Position numbers and translations under genes: made by a program
NCBI GenBank assembly: GCA_002500765.1
Contig: DLSX01000114.1
Coordinates: 1 to 36,871, forward strand
Source: Neorhizobium sp. UBA7851
Lineage (GTDB): Bacteria > Pseudomonadota > Alphaproteobacteria > Rhizobiales > Rhizobiaceae
Direction: 5' to 3'
Length of the DNA: 36,871 nt
The notes under the pieces: generated by a model
Told to the model about the DNA's origin: nothing
What the model saw: the letters and a program-made list of their open reading frames with translations, nothing else
Database searches by the model: none
Shown here: positions 1 through 7,597 of the stretch, one piece after another
How positions within the stretch are numbered: the stretch's first letter is position 1
How the letters are laid out: each line of letters opens with the position of its first letter

Positions 1-423
1 GCCCGCGCGCCGGCTGCGCGTCCGGCAGAACCGGCACAGGCACCGCGGACCGCCAATGGCGACAACCGCAATCCGCGCCACATGGTGGAATCGCTGAACT
101 CGCTTTCGGTCGATATTGCCCGCGCCATCGACCATGACGCCTCGGTCGATCTGTGGCGTCGTTACCAGCGCGGCGAGCGTGATGTCTTCACCCGCCGGCT
201 CTACACGCTGAAGGGCCAGCAGACGTTCGACGACATCAAGCGGAAATACGATCGCGAGCCGGAATTCCGCACCGCCGTCGACCGCTATATCTCGGACTTC
301 GAGAAGCTGTTGGCGGACGTGGCCCGCACCGACCGCGACCGCACCGTCACCCAGAGCTATCTGACCTCCGATACCGGCAAGGTCTATACGATGCTCGCCC
401 ACGCGGCCGGCCGTTTCGGCTGA
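1..423 (+). CDS. C-terminal end of a large protein of unknown function (5' end outside window)
   Basis: The reading frame is open from the first base of the window and stops at 421-423, so only the last 140 residues are seen. The first part is Ala/Pro/Arg-rich and looks like a linker. The remainder is a compact, charged, mostly helical segment (from HMVESLNSLS to AHAAGRFG) with many Arg, Asp and Glu and no membrane segment. I recall similar C-termini on very large rhizobial proteins annotated as kinesin-like or apolipoprotein-like because of long coiled coils, but that is memory and not shown here. Catalytic motifs are not visible. The gene ends at a strong hairpin terminator 28 bp downstream. 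The function is unknown. Confidence 0.7.
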   Translation, partial: ARAPAARPAEPAQAPRTANGDNRNPRHMVESLNSLSVDIARAIDHDASVDLWRRYQRGERDVFTRRLYTLKGQQTFDDIKRKYDREPEFRTAVDRYISDFEKLLADVARTDRDRTVTQSYLTSDTGKVYTMLAHAAGRFG

Positions 424-448
424 TCCGCAGCACAACACATGATGCAAA

Positions 449-480
449 CGAAAAGGCCGCCTTTCGAGGCGGCCTTTTCG
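449..480. terminator. Bidirectional rho-independent terminator
   Basis: A 13-bp perfect inverted repeat (CGAAAAGGCCGCC / GGCGGCCTTTTCG) surrounds a 6-nt loop. T-rich sequence follows in both directions. It sits 28 bp after the stop of the large plus-strand protein and about 120 bp beyond the 3' end of the minus-strand kinase gene, so it can serve both. Confidence 0.85.
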
Positions 481-494
481 TTTGAGAACGATTA

Positions 495-551
495 AGAGCA
501 ATTCCATCACGAGCAGAAAGCGGTTTGCGTCCGCAATTGCGTGACGCAAAC
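495..551. repeat. Degenerate rhizobial intergenic palindromic repeat (RIME-like)
   Basis: The stretch begins AGAGCAATTCCA and continues through AAGCGGTTTGCGTCCG to CAATTGCG. This resembles the widespread rhizobial intergenic repeat whose remembered core is GAGCAATTCC...CGGTTTTCCGTCCGGAATTGC. It contains a perfect inverted repeat, GTTTGCGT (523-530) and ACGCAAAC (544-551). Only one copy is seen in the window. The family assignment is from memory; the inverted repeat is seen directly. Confidence 0.55.
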
Positions 552-600
552 GGTGGTGCGGTTTCGCATTTCAAGGAACGACCGAAAGGGCCTGATCCGG

Positions 601-1125
601 CTACTGGTCTTCTGGCGAGGTGACGTAATCCTGCTCCAGCTGAAGCGCGGAGATCAGATCGACGACGATCTCCTCCGGAGAGCGACCGGCCGTATCGATG
701 ATCAGGGGCTGGGTCTCCCAATCCTCGAAGATACGGGCTTCGGTGGAAGCCCAGCCAGGCTTCACCAGTCCGGGGACATCGGTCACGCGCGTCTCCACAC
801 GGCGACGATGTTCTGCCTTGTCCACACACCTTACCCAGATCTCAGCGGCCGGCACGCCCTGCCGTTCAGCAACCGCGCGCCACGCCCTGCGGGTAATCGT
901 CAGACTGTTGACGGAGTCGGCGACGACGATATGGCCGAGCGCGAGATTATCCTCGGCCACTCCGTAGGCGACCATATATCCCGCCGGTCCGGGTTCCAGA
1001 CCCGTGTTACGGATATTCTGTTCGATTGTATCGACACGCACATGGACCGCGCCCAGCCGGCGCGACAGTGCTTTTGCAAGGGTCGTCTTTCCGGAACCGG
1101 GCAAGCCAGCAAGAATGATCAGCAT
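601..1125 (-). CDS. AAA-family P-loop kinase/ATPase
   Basis: This is a 174-residue soluble protein with a textbook Walker A loop near the N-terminus (GLPGSGKTT, residues 7-15). It resembles the AAA_33/zeta-toxin-like small kinases that phosphorylate nucleosides, sugars or RNA ends. A later segment, WVRCVDKAEHRRRVETR, has the Arg-rich lid character of these kinases. I chose the ATG at 1125 because GAGGGAAG lies just upstream; a TTG 15 nt earlier is possible. It is the last gene after the MCE transport operon, separated from the lipoprotein gene by 64 nt, so it may be cotranscribed. The substrate cannot be read from the sequence. No antitoxin-like partner is adjacent, which argues against a toxin role. 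Confidence 0.75.
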   Translation of the reverse strand: MLIILAGLPGSGKTTLAKALSRRLGAVHVRVDTIEQNIRNTGLEPGPAGYMVAYGVAEDNLALGHIVVADSVNSLTITRRAWRAVAERQGVPAAEIWVRCVDKAEHRRRVETRVTDVPGLVKPGWASTEARIFEDWETQPLIIDTAGRSPEEIVVDLISALQLEQDYVTSPEDQ

Positions 1126-1189
1126 CGGCACTTCCCTCAACGGTCGCGAGCGATTCGGACGAGGAAAGCTTAGCCTGCCTTTGGCGAAA

Positions 1190-1804
1190 TCACATAGACT
1201 TCAAAGCCCAATCGACAATCTCGCCGCCGACCTTGGCATAGGCGCGGTCGAGCGCTTCGATAAAGTCGCTGTTCTCCGTACCGCGGACAGGTGAGCTTCC
1301 CTTGAAGACCGACTGGGCGCGAACACTGCCGTTGCGATCATTGAGAATCTTTGCCGAGATCTCGACATTGGCGACACGGCTGCCACCCGTGGTGACTTCG
1401 AAGGCGCGGATATCGGTGACGACCTGATAATCGATCGCAAGGCCCTGCCCCGGCTTGCCGACGCCGCCGACGCGGCCGGAATTCTCGAAGGCTTCGACGA
1501 GCTTCGACTGGACCAGGCGTGGCAGGCGGTCGCCCCAGCGGGAATTTGCAAGATACTGCACTTCCGACGGAGACACACGGACAACGACCTGTTCACTGTC
1601 CAGCATTTTTACCGCCGTCGGTTCCGGCACGAGGATCTGGCGGTTCTTCACCGACGGTCCTTCTGTTGCCGGGGTTAGCGACAGATCGAACGTGTCATTG
1701 TTCGCCTTGGTGCCGCAGCCGCTCAAAAGCGCCGCAACCAGAGGCAAGGTCAAAGCCAAGGAACGGCGACCGGCCGGCAGCTGCGGAAACCTGGATACAC
1801 TCAT
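1190..1804 (-). CDS. ABC-type transport auxiliary lipoprotein (PqiC/MlaC-position partner of MCE system)
   Basis: This 204-residue protein has a lipoprotein signal: a basic N-region, a hydrophobic stretch and the lipobox LSGC with the lipidated cysteine at residue 30. The mature part (SEQVVVRVSPSEVQYLANSRWGD, then RLVQSKLVEAFENSG) matches the pattern of the ABC_trans_aux/PqiC family, in which an outer-membrane-anchored lipoprotein works with an MCE protein. It follows mlaD by 26 nt on the same strand, so operon membership is strongly implied. Likely role: docking the periplasmic MCE tunnel or receiving lipid at the outer membrane. The start is ATG at 1804, preceded by AGGA at good spacing. 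Membrane destination (outer or inner) is inferred. Confidence 0.85.
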   Translation of the reverse strand: MSVSRFPQLPAGRRSLALTLPLVAALLSGCGTKANNDTFDLSLTPATEGPSVKNRQILVPEPTAVKMLDSEQVVVRVSPSEVQYLANSRWGDRLPRLVQSKLVEAFENSGRVGGVGKPGQGLAIDYQVVTDIRAFEVTTGGSRVANVEISAKILNDRNGSVRAQSVFKGSSPVRGTENSDFIEALDRAYAKVGGEIVDWALKSM

Positions 1805-1830
1805 GAACGTCCTACCCCTGCCTTAAAACT

Positions 1831-3201
1831 TTAACGTCTCGTCCTGCCGTCATATTCCTTGACGGTCTCGCCGCCGAAGATAAGCCGCTGCGGATTCTGG
1901 TCGAAATTGGTGATGGTCTGGTTCAGCGAATTCACCGTGCGCCGCGTGTCGTCCACGAGTGCCTTCACGTCGCCAAGGCCGCTGGACGAGAAGCGCTGCA
2001 GGTTGTCGGCAATCGGTCCGACGCGCGCATTGATATTGTCGGCCACGGTGCGGAAGGATTCGAGCGTCTTGCGCGCTTCGGCGAACAGCCCTTGCGAGTC
2101 ATCGCTCGAAACCAGGCCGTCGACCTTTGCGAGGATGCCATCGACCCTGCTCGAGGCATTGTTGAGCTTCGTCGCCAGTTCGGTGAAATCGGTAATTGCC
2201 TTGTTGATGTCTTCGGAGCGATGGGAAACGTCATCGACAACGCTGCGTGCCGAAGCCAGCGTCTGTCGTGCATCCTCGGACGCTGCCGAAATATTCTGGA
2301 TCGCCGTTCCGACCTGGTTCGGATCAACGGCCGCAAGCAGGCTGTCAGCCCGCCGCAAAACGCCCTGCGCGTCGGTACCAACCTGCGCAAAGCTCGTTGC
2401 AGCGGTCCGGACGGTCTCGACCAGCGGGGCGAAATTGTCGGACGCATTGGCGACGTTGCGGGTGACGCGTTCGGTATTGCCGACGATCTGGTTGATGCGT
2501 TCAGCATCGATCGCACGAACCAGCTGGTCGGCCGCTTCGAGCGTCGAATTGAGCGTGCCGGAAACCCGGTCGACGGTTGTCGACAAGGTGGAGAGGCTGT
2601 TCAGGAACTCGTCGATGTTGTTGGAATTGTTGCTGAGCGCGGCCGTAAACGTCTCGACGTTGCGGATCGTCTGCGTCAGCGGCCCGCGCGCGTCCCCGAC
2701 AAAGCCCTGGATGTCACCGATCGCCTGATCGGCTCGCTCAAGGATCTTGTCGGCCGTCGCCAGAAGGTTGGTGACGCTTGACTGGTCGGCGATCAGCACG
2801 GCCGGGCGTCCTGCCTCCATCGACTTCTGGAGAATATTCTCTTCACCTTTGGCGCCGCCGGAAAGCTCGATATAGGCAGCCCCCGTCAGGCCCTGGACTT
2901 CAAGGACAGCCTTGGTCGACTGGTAGACGGGCGCATCGGCGCGCACTTCGGTAAACGCGATCGAATAACGTGGATCATCCGGATCGATGGTCAGGCCGCG
3001 CACCGAACCGACGGCAATACCGTTGAAACGGACGGGAGAACCGACGGAAAGGCCGTTTGCGGAGCCGGGAATGCGAATCGCAAGCTCGGCCATCGGGCCG
3101 CCACGACCGGACTGCGCCATCCAGTAAACGAAACCGAATGCGGCCGCGATCACGAGGAGCGTGAAGAAACCCACCAGGGCGTAATTTGCTTTGGTTTCCA
3201 T
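1831..3201 (-). CDS. mlaD: MlaD/MCE-family substrate-binding protein of lipid ABC transporter
   Basis: This 456-residue protein has one N-terminal membrane anchor (about residues 7-28). An MCE domain follows (about 38-118), with characteristic GSPVRFNGIAVG and LEVQGLTGAAYIEL segments. The long C-terminal part, about 300 residues, is rich in Thr, Ser, Asn and Asp with heptad-like helices and is likely periplasmic coiled coil. E. coli MlaD is only about 180 residues, so this is the long form typical of alphaproteobacterial and plastid-like MCE proteins. It probably forms the periplasmic hexameric ring or needle through which phospholipid moves. It is preceded by the ATPase gene (8-nt gap) and followed by the lipoprotein gene. 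The direction of lipid transport is not decidable from sequence. Confidence 0.92.
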   Translation of the reverse strand: METKANYALVGFFTLLVIAAAFGFVYWMAQSGRGGPMAELAIRIPGSANGLSVGSPVRFNGIAVGSVRGLTIDPDDPRYSIAFTEVRADAPVYQSTKAVLEVQGLTGAAYIELSGGAKGEENILQKSMEAGRPAVLIADQSSVTNLLATADKILERADQAIGDIQGFVGDARGPLTQTIRNVETFTAALSNNSNNIDEFLNSLSTLSTTVDRVSGTLNSTLEAADQLVRAIDAERINQIVGNTERVTRNVANASDNFAPLVETVRTAATSFAQVGTDAQGVLRRADSLLAAVDPNQVGTAIQNISAASEDARQTLASARSVVDDVSHRSEDINKAITDFTELATKLNNASSRVDGILAKVDGLVSSDDSQGLFAEARKTLESFRTVADNINARVGPIADNLQRFSSSGLGDVKALVDDTRRTVNSLNQTITNFDQNPQRLIFGGETVKEYDGRTRR

Positions 3202-3209
3202 GGGTTAGA

Positions 3210-4064
3210 TCACTTCCCTGCGTCTGTCGGGCCTGCGTCTGCCGGCGGCTGGTTTTCATTGGTCACGACGGTGCGCGCACGCTTCCCGCGGAAATAGGAC
3301 TGGACCCACGGATCATCAAACTCGAACATATCCTGCAGCGTACCTTCCACCAATACCCGTTTCTCTCCGAGCACGGCAATACGGTCACAAACCGAAAACA
3401 GGCTGTCGAGATCGTGGGTCACCATGTAGACGGTGAGGCCGAGCGTATCGCGCAGTTTGGCGATCAGCGCGTCGAAATCCGCAGCGCCGATCGGATCGAG
3501 GCCCGATGTCGGCTCGTCGAGGAAGACGAGATCGGGGTCGAGCGCCAGAGCACGGGCAAGTGCCGCGCGCTTGATCATGCCGCCCGAAAGTTCCGACGGG
3601 TATTTGTCGGCAGCGTCCGGCGGCAGGCCGACCATTTCGAGCTTCACGTAAGCGAGCTCATCCATCAGCGACTGCGGAAGATCGAGATATTCCCGCATCG
3701 GCAACTGGATGTTTTCCTTCACGGTCAGGGCCGAAAACAGCGCTCCGTGCTGGAAGAGCACGCCAAGCCTCGTGTCGAGCGCAATGCGCTCCTCATCCGA
3801 GGCTTCTTCATAGTTGGCGCCAAGAATCTCGATCTTGCCGCTACGATGCGGCAACAGACGCAGAACTGTGCGCATCAGCACCGACTTGCCGGTACCGGAT
3901 GCGCCGACGAAGCCAAGGATCTCTCCCCGATAGATATCGAGATTGAGGTTGTCGAGGACGATCTTTTCACCGAATCCAACCGTCAGGTCACGCACGGAAA
4001 GCACGACCTGGCGGTCGTTCTTTGATGTTCGTTCCATGGTCTGCTGCTCGTCTGCCAAATCCAT
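3210..4064 (-). CDS. mlaF: MlaF-like ABC transporter ATP-binding protein
   Basis: This 284-residue ABC ATPase has Walker A GASGTGKS (about residues 54-61), the signature LSGGM, Walker B LVFLDEPTSGLDP and a switch histidine in YMVTHDLDSLFSV. It energises the permease encoded just upstream. The C-terminal tail (FRGKRARTVVTNENQ...) is Pro/Asp-rich and extends past the nucleotide-binding domain. Start choice is uncertain. The ATG at 4064 is only 1 nt from the AGGAGG that overlaps the mlaE stop. A TTG at 4058 would have ideal 7-nt spacing, and ATG 4037 is a third option. The Shine-Dalgarno sequence inside the upstream stop region suggests translational coupling to mlaE. Confidence 0.93.
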   Translation of the reverse strand: MDLADEQQTMERTSKNDRQVVLSVRDLTVGFGEKIVLDNLNLDIYRGEILGFVGASGTGKSVLMRTVLRLLPHRSGKIEILGANYEEASDEERIALDTRLGVLFQHGALFSALTVKENIQLPMREYLDLPQSLMDELAYVKLEMVGLPPDAADKYPSELSGGMIKRAALARALALDPDLVFLDEPTSGLDPIGAADFDALIAKLRDTLGLTVYMVTHDLDSLFSVCDRIAVLGEKRVLVEGTLQDMFEFDDPWVQSYFRGKRARTVVTNENQPPADAGPTDAGK

Positions 4065-4069
4065 GCCTC

Positions 4070-5212
4070 CTAGAAGTCGATCGCGGAGTAGAAGATGGCA
4101 AACAGCGCATCGATGAGAATGACGGCGAAGATGGCTTTGACCACCGAAGCCGTCACGTGCTGGCCGAGAGATTCGGCACTGCCGCCGACCTTCATTCCCT
4201 CGACGGCGGCGACGATGCCGATCGCAAGCGCCATGAATGGCGCCTTGATCATGCCTGAAGCGATCGAGGTATGGTCGATCGCCTCATGCAGTCGCGACAG
4301 ATAGGTGTCGAAAGTGATGCCCGAATAGAGCAGCGCAACGATGGCTGCCCCATAAAGAGCGGCAAAATTCGCGATAATGGTCAGGAGAGGCAGGGCGATC
4401 GTCAGCGCCACGAGACGCGGAAAAATCAGCACGCCGATCGGATTGAGGCCGATCACCGTCAGCGCGTCGATCTCTTCGCGCATCTTCATCGAGCCGATCT
4501 CGGCGGTGATCGCGCTGCCCGAACGGCCTGCGATCATGATGGCGGTCAAAAGCACGCCGATCTCACGAAGCTGCAGGATGCCGACAAGGTCGACGACAAA
4601 AATTTCGGCGCCGAAATAGCGCAACTGGAAGGCGCCCTGCTGGGCGATGATCGCGCCGATCAGAAACGACATGAGCACGATGATCGGCACCGCCCGGACA
4701 CCCATGCGGTCGATATGGGTGACGACGGATGCCGGGGAAACCCCCGCACCACGGCCGAATTTGAGCTGGGCGCCACGCACGGCTGAGCCGAGAATGTTCA
4801 TCGCCGCGTAGAAATCGCGACCGACCTCGACGACGAGTTTTCCAGGCGGCGTGAAAACTCGCTCGAAAATGCTGCGTTTGTCGGGACCGGCAGCCGGTGG
4901 CGCCGGTGTCGTCTTCGGCAGGGCTCCAATCAACTCTTCGATCGAGCCGTTGCCTCCGGAAAGCGATGCTTCGTGCCCCTCGCCGCTTTTGGCGGTCATC
5001 AGCCGGCGAATCAGCCAGGCACCCGCCGTGTCTATTCCAGAGATCCCGGAGACATCGATTTCGACCTTGGCCTGCCCGCCGGACTTTTCGAATTGACCAA
5101 GATCCTTGAGGACGGCAGCAATGGAATGATTGCGCCAATCGCCCGTCAGAACGAAGCGTTCTCCGCCATCCGGCAAGGCCTCAGTATTGATTTTTGCCAG
5201 ATTGGAACTCAC
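4070..5212 (-). CDS. mlaE: MlaE-like ABC permease with fused N-terminal STAS domain
   Basis: This 380-residue protein has an N-terminal STAS domain of about 100 residues (KVEIDVSGISGIDTAGAWL). A Pro/Ala linker follows, then a five-or-six-helix MlaE permease (about 130-380) with the conserved IAGRSGSAITAEIG and MKMREEIDALTVIG segments. In E. coli the STAS protein MlaB is a separate subunit; here it is covalently joined to the permease. It is the first gene of the minus-strand transport operon and probably extracts or inserts phospholipid at the inner membrane. The start is GTG at 5212. No strong ribosome-binding site is visible, only GAAGCGAG about 15 nt upstream, so the start is moderately certain. 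Confidence 0.93.
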   Translation of the reverse strand: MSSNLAKINTEALPDGGERFVLTGDWRNHSIAAVLKDLGQFEKSGGQAKVEIDVSGISGIDTAGAWLIRRLMTAKSGEGHEASLSGGNGSIEELIGALPKTTPAPPAAGPDKRSIFERVFTPPGKLVVEVGRDFYAAMNILGSAVRGAQLKFGRGAGVSPASVVTHIDRMGVRAVPIIVLMSFLIGAIIAQQGAFQLRYFGAEIFVVDLVGILQLREIGVLLTAIMIAGRSGSAITAEIGSMKMREEIDALTVIGLNPIGVLIFPRLVALTIALPLLTIIANFAALYGAAIVALLYSGITFDTYLSRLHEAIDHTSIASGMIKAPFMALAIGIVAAVEGMKVGGSAESLGQHVTASVVKAIFAVILIDALFAIFYSAIDF

Positions 5213-5243
5213 GGGGTGCGGGTGCTCGCTTCAAATGGTCTCT

Positions 5244-5263
5244 GCGCAATGCATTGATTGCGC
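5244..5263. promoter_or_regulatory. Inverted repeat between divergent mlaE and epimerase genes
   Basis: A perfect 7-bp inverted repeat GCGCAAT / ATTGCGC is separated by GCATTG. It lies 31 bp upstream of the mlaE start and 60 bp upstream of the epimerase start. A possible -10-like TATAGC (5279-5284) for the epimerase follows. The position suits an operator for a dimeric regulator, but no regulator is identified. Confidence 0.35.
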
Positions 5264-5323
5264 TTCGGGAAAACGCAATATAGCCGCATCGGACGGATTT
5301 GCCACAACAGGACGTTTAAAACG

Positions 5324-6307
5324 ATGCCCCGTCACCTTGAAGCAACAATCGAGGCTTTCCCGATCGCCGGTACCTTCACCATTTCGCGCGGATCGAAGAC
5401 CGAAGCGGACGTCATCGTCTGTACCATATCCGAAGACAGATTTTCCGGTCGCGGCGAATGTGTTCCCTATCGTCGCTACGGGGAGACGATGGACGGCGTG
5501 ATGGCCGAGATAATGGCGGTTTCAAAGGCGATCGAAGCCGGCCTGACGCGGGAGGGGTTGCAATCGGCGATGCGGCCCGGCGCTGCCCGCAATGCGGTCG
5601 ATTGCGCATTATGGGACCTTGAAGCCAAGCGATCCGGCCGCAGCGTGGCTGCCGTCATCGATGCCGTTCGTCAGGAACCGGTCGTGACCGCCTTCACATT
5701 ATCGCTATCGAATGCCGCAGCGATGGGCGAGGATGCAAAAAAGAACAGTGGGCGACCGCTTCTGAAGATCAAGCTCGGCACTGAGGACGACGAATCGAGG
5801 ATGCGCGCCGTACGTGATTCGGCTCCCGATGCGCGGATCATCGTCGATGCCAATGAAGGCTGGACCGAGGAGAATATCGAACGCCATCTGCGTCTCGCCT
5901 CAGCACTGAATATCTCGCTGATCGAACAGCCTCTACCAGCAGGCAAGGACGCCATTCTCTCCCGCATAGACCGGCTCGTTGCGATCTGCGCCGACGAAAG
6001 CGTTCATTCCACCACCGATCTCGCCTCCCTGCGCGACCGTTATGATGCGGTGAACATCAAGCTCGACAAGACGGGCGGACTGACGGAAGCGCTTGTCATG
6101 AAGACTGAAGCCCAAAAGCTCGGCTTTCAGATCATGGTTGGCTGCATGGTGGGAACATCGCTTGCCATGGCGCCCGCCGTGCTTCTGGCGCAGGATACGG
6201 ATTACGCCGATCTCGACGGACCGCTGCTTCTATCCCGCGACCGTCCGGGCGGGCTTCGCTACGAGGGTTCGCTCGTTTATCCGCCCGTTCCCGAACTCTG
6301 GGGCTGA
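5324..6307 (+). CDS. Dipeptide epimerase (L-Ala-D/L-Glu epimerase family)
   Basis: This is a 327-residue enolase-superfamily enzyme. Visible catalytic features are the KxK motif in LLKIKLG, metal ligands in IVDANEGW, ISLIEQPL and ICADESVH, and the second general base lysine in VNIKLDKTGG. The C-terminal segment YADLDGP is typical of Ala-Glu epimerases, which bind the dipeptide ammonium group with an aspartate there. It likely converts L-Ala-D-Glu from murein turnover to L-Ala-L-Glu for reuse in the cytoplasm. I chose ATG 5324, downstream of AGGAC, over a TTG 66 nt upstream whose translation lacks family character. The 3' end overlaps the convergent MFS gene by 31 nt. Other dipeptide specificities exist in this family. 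Confidence 0.88.
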   Translation: MPRHLEATIEAFPIAGTFTISRGSKTEADVIVCTISEDRFSGRGECVPYRRYGETMDGVMAEIMAVSKAIEAGLTREGLQSAMRPGAARNAVDCALWDLEAKRSGRSVAAVIDAVRQEPVVTAFTLSLSNAAAMGEDAKKNSGRPLLKIKLGTEDDESRMRAVRDSAPDARIIVDANEGWTEENIERHLRLASALNISLIEQPLPAGKDAILSRIDRLVAICADESVHSTTDLASLRDRYDAVNIKLDKTGGLTEALVMKTEAQKLGFQIMVGCMVGTSLAMAPAVLLAQDTDYADLDGPLLLSRDRPGGLRYEGSLVYPPVPELWG

Positions 6308-7491
6308 GGTCGCATCGCGAGAGCCAATACGGCAAGGCCGATCACGGCCAGCAAGGCCATTGCGAAATAGCCGTAGATTTCCAGTTGCCGGTAGATGACG
6401 CCGGCAAGCAATGTCGATGCAGCCAGGAAGGCGCCGTTATAGGCGACGTAGACGCCTTGCGCCGACGCCTGCTGGTCCTCGCCGACCATTTCCGACAGCC
6501 GGTATTGCAGCCCGAGATGCACGCAGGCGAAGCTGAAGGCGTGGAAAATCTGGAGGAGGCCGTAATACCAGACGTCCGATCCGAGCGGGAACAACACCCA
6601 GCGCAGGATCGCCATAAGGCAGCCGAAGCGGAGCAGGCCCAAAGGCGTAAGACGTCTGGCGAGGCCGCCGGAGATGAAGAATATCCCGATTTCGGCAATG
6701 ACGCCGATGCACCACAGCGCGGATATCGCGGCATTGGAAAAACCCATGCCCTGCCACTGGATCGTACTGAAACCATAGAACATTCCGTGGCTGGACTGGA
6801 TGAGCGAGGCACCGATCAACAGAAGATGGACGGAGGCGCCGAGCGAACGGCGCGGTGTTTTTGCAGAGGGCATCGATCGCGGACCGGCGACCGGGTCGAG
6901 GCGTGGCGCGATGAAGGCGACGCCGAGCGAGGTCAGCAGAACAGCGGCCAGCATCAGCGGGATCGCGATATTTCCGATTGCCGTCGAAAGGCTTCCGGCA
7001 ATCAGCGTCGTCACGACGAAACCGACCGATCCCCATACCCGCATTTTCCCGTAGTGGAATCCCCAGCGCTTGACGCCGGAAATCGAGATCGATTCGACGA
7101 TCGGCGTATAGGGTGCGAACAGCGCCGCCTGCATCGCCACCGCAACGAACACGATCCAGAAGTCACCGCTGACGATCAGCCCGAGGATCGACAACAATGA
7201 AGCCCCGGCCGACCAGACAAGAATATGGCGTGGATCGGACGCGCGGGCGGTAAGCGAGCCGGTTCCCATTGCCACGAAAACACGAAACACGACCTGTGCC
7301 GCAAGGATCGCGCCGATCTGCATCGGGGTGAAATTCAGGCCATGCAGCCATAACGGAAGGTAAGGCACCAATATGCCGTTGAGCGACATCGGAGCGGCAT
7401 AGGCCAGAGAGCAACGAAGCTGGAACTGCGGCGGAGCGGCAGACGGTTTTGCGGCAATGTTCACGGAATCACAAATGGTGGTGAAGGTCAC
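6277..7491 (-). CDS. MFS transporter (HcaT/MFS_1-like family)
   Basis: This is a 404-residue inner-membrane protein with about twelve hydrophobic helices. The first begins in LRCSLAYAAPMSLNGILVPYL, and the pattern LPLWLHGLNFTPMQIGAIL resembles the 3-phenylpropionate-permease-like MFS_1_like group. Substrate is unknown. The start is uncertain: the longest frame uses GTG at 7491, inside the loop of a large inverted repeat, while another GTG at 7464 would place that repeat in the leader. Neither has a convincing ribosome-binding site. The gene is convergent with the dipeptide epimerase and overlaps its 3' end by 31 nt, so it is not in the same operon. A link to muropeptide uptake would be speculation. 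Confidence 0.85.
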   Translation of the reverse strand: MTFTTICDSVNIAAKPSAAPPQFQLRCSLAYAAPMSLNGILVPYLPLWLHGLNFTPMQIGAILAAQVVFRVFVAMGTGSLTARASDPRHILVWSAGASLLSILGLIVSGDFWIVFVAVAMQAALFAPYTPIVESISISGVKRWGFHYGKMRVWGSVGFVVTTLIAGSLSTAIGNIAIPLMLAAVLLTSLGVAFIAPRLDPVAGPRSMPSAKTPRRSLGASVHLLLIGASLIQSSHGMFYGFSTIQWQGMGFSNAAISALWCIGVIAEIGIFFISGGLARRLTPLGLLRFGCLMAILRWVLFPLGSDVWYYGLLQIFHAFSFACVHLGLQYRLSEMVGEDQQASAQGVYVAYNGAFLAASTLLAGVIYRQLEIYGYFAMALLAVIGLAVLALAMRPQPQSSGTGG

Positions 7492-7512
7492 CCGAGACTA
7501 TCACCACCATTT
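7473..7512. promoter_or_regulatory. 12-bp perfect inverted repeat at the MFS gene start
   Basis: AAATGGTGGTGA (7473-7484) and TCACCACCATTT (7501-7512) are perfect reverse complements separated by 16 nt. The repeat straddles the farthest upstream possible start (GTG at 7491) of the MFS gene. It could be a repressor operator or an mRNA hairpin that controls translation; the sequence alone does not distinguish these. Confidence 0.45.
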
Positions 7513-7597
7513 TCAATGAGAACCGAAACACACGTTTTGTGCGAAAACAAAGTGTATCGCTCGTGAAGATTTCGTGCGGGCCCCGATTTCTTGCAGG

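Noticed and set aside
601..1125. Small P-loop kinase as a zeta-type toxin of a toxin-antitoxin pair
   Set aside because: No small antitoxin gene is adjacent, and its position after a transport operon fits a metabolic or housekeeping kinase better.
3186..4025. Open frame of 279 codons opposite the MlaF gene
   Set aside because: It is an antisense shadow; the minus strand has Walker A, signature and Walker B motifs in a correct ABC ATPase.
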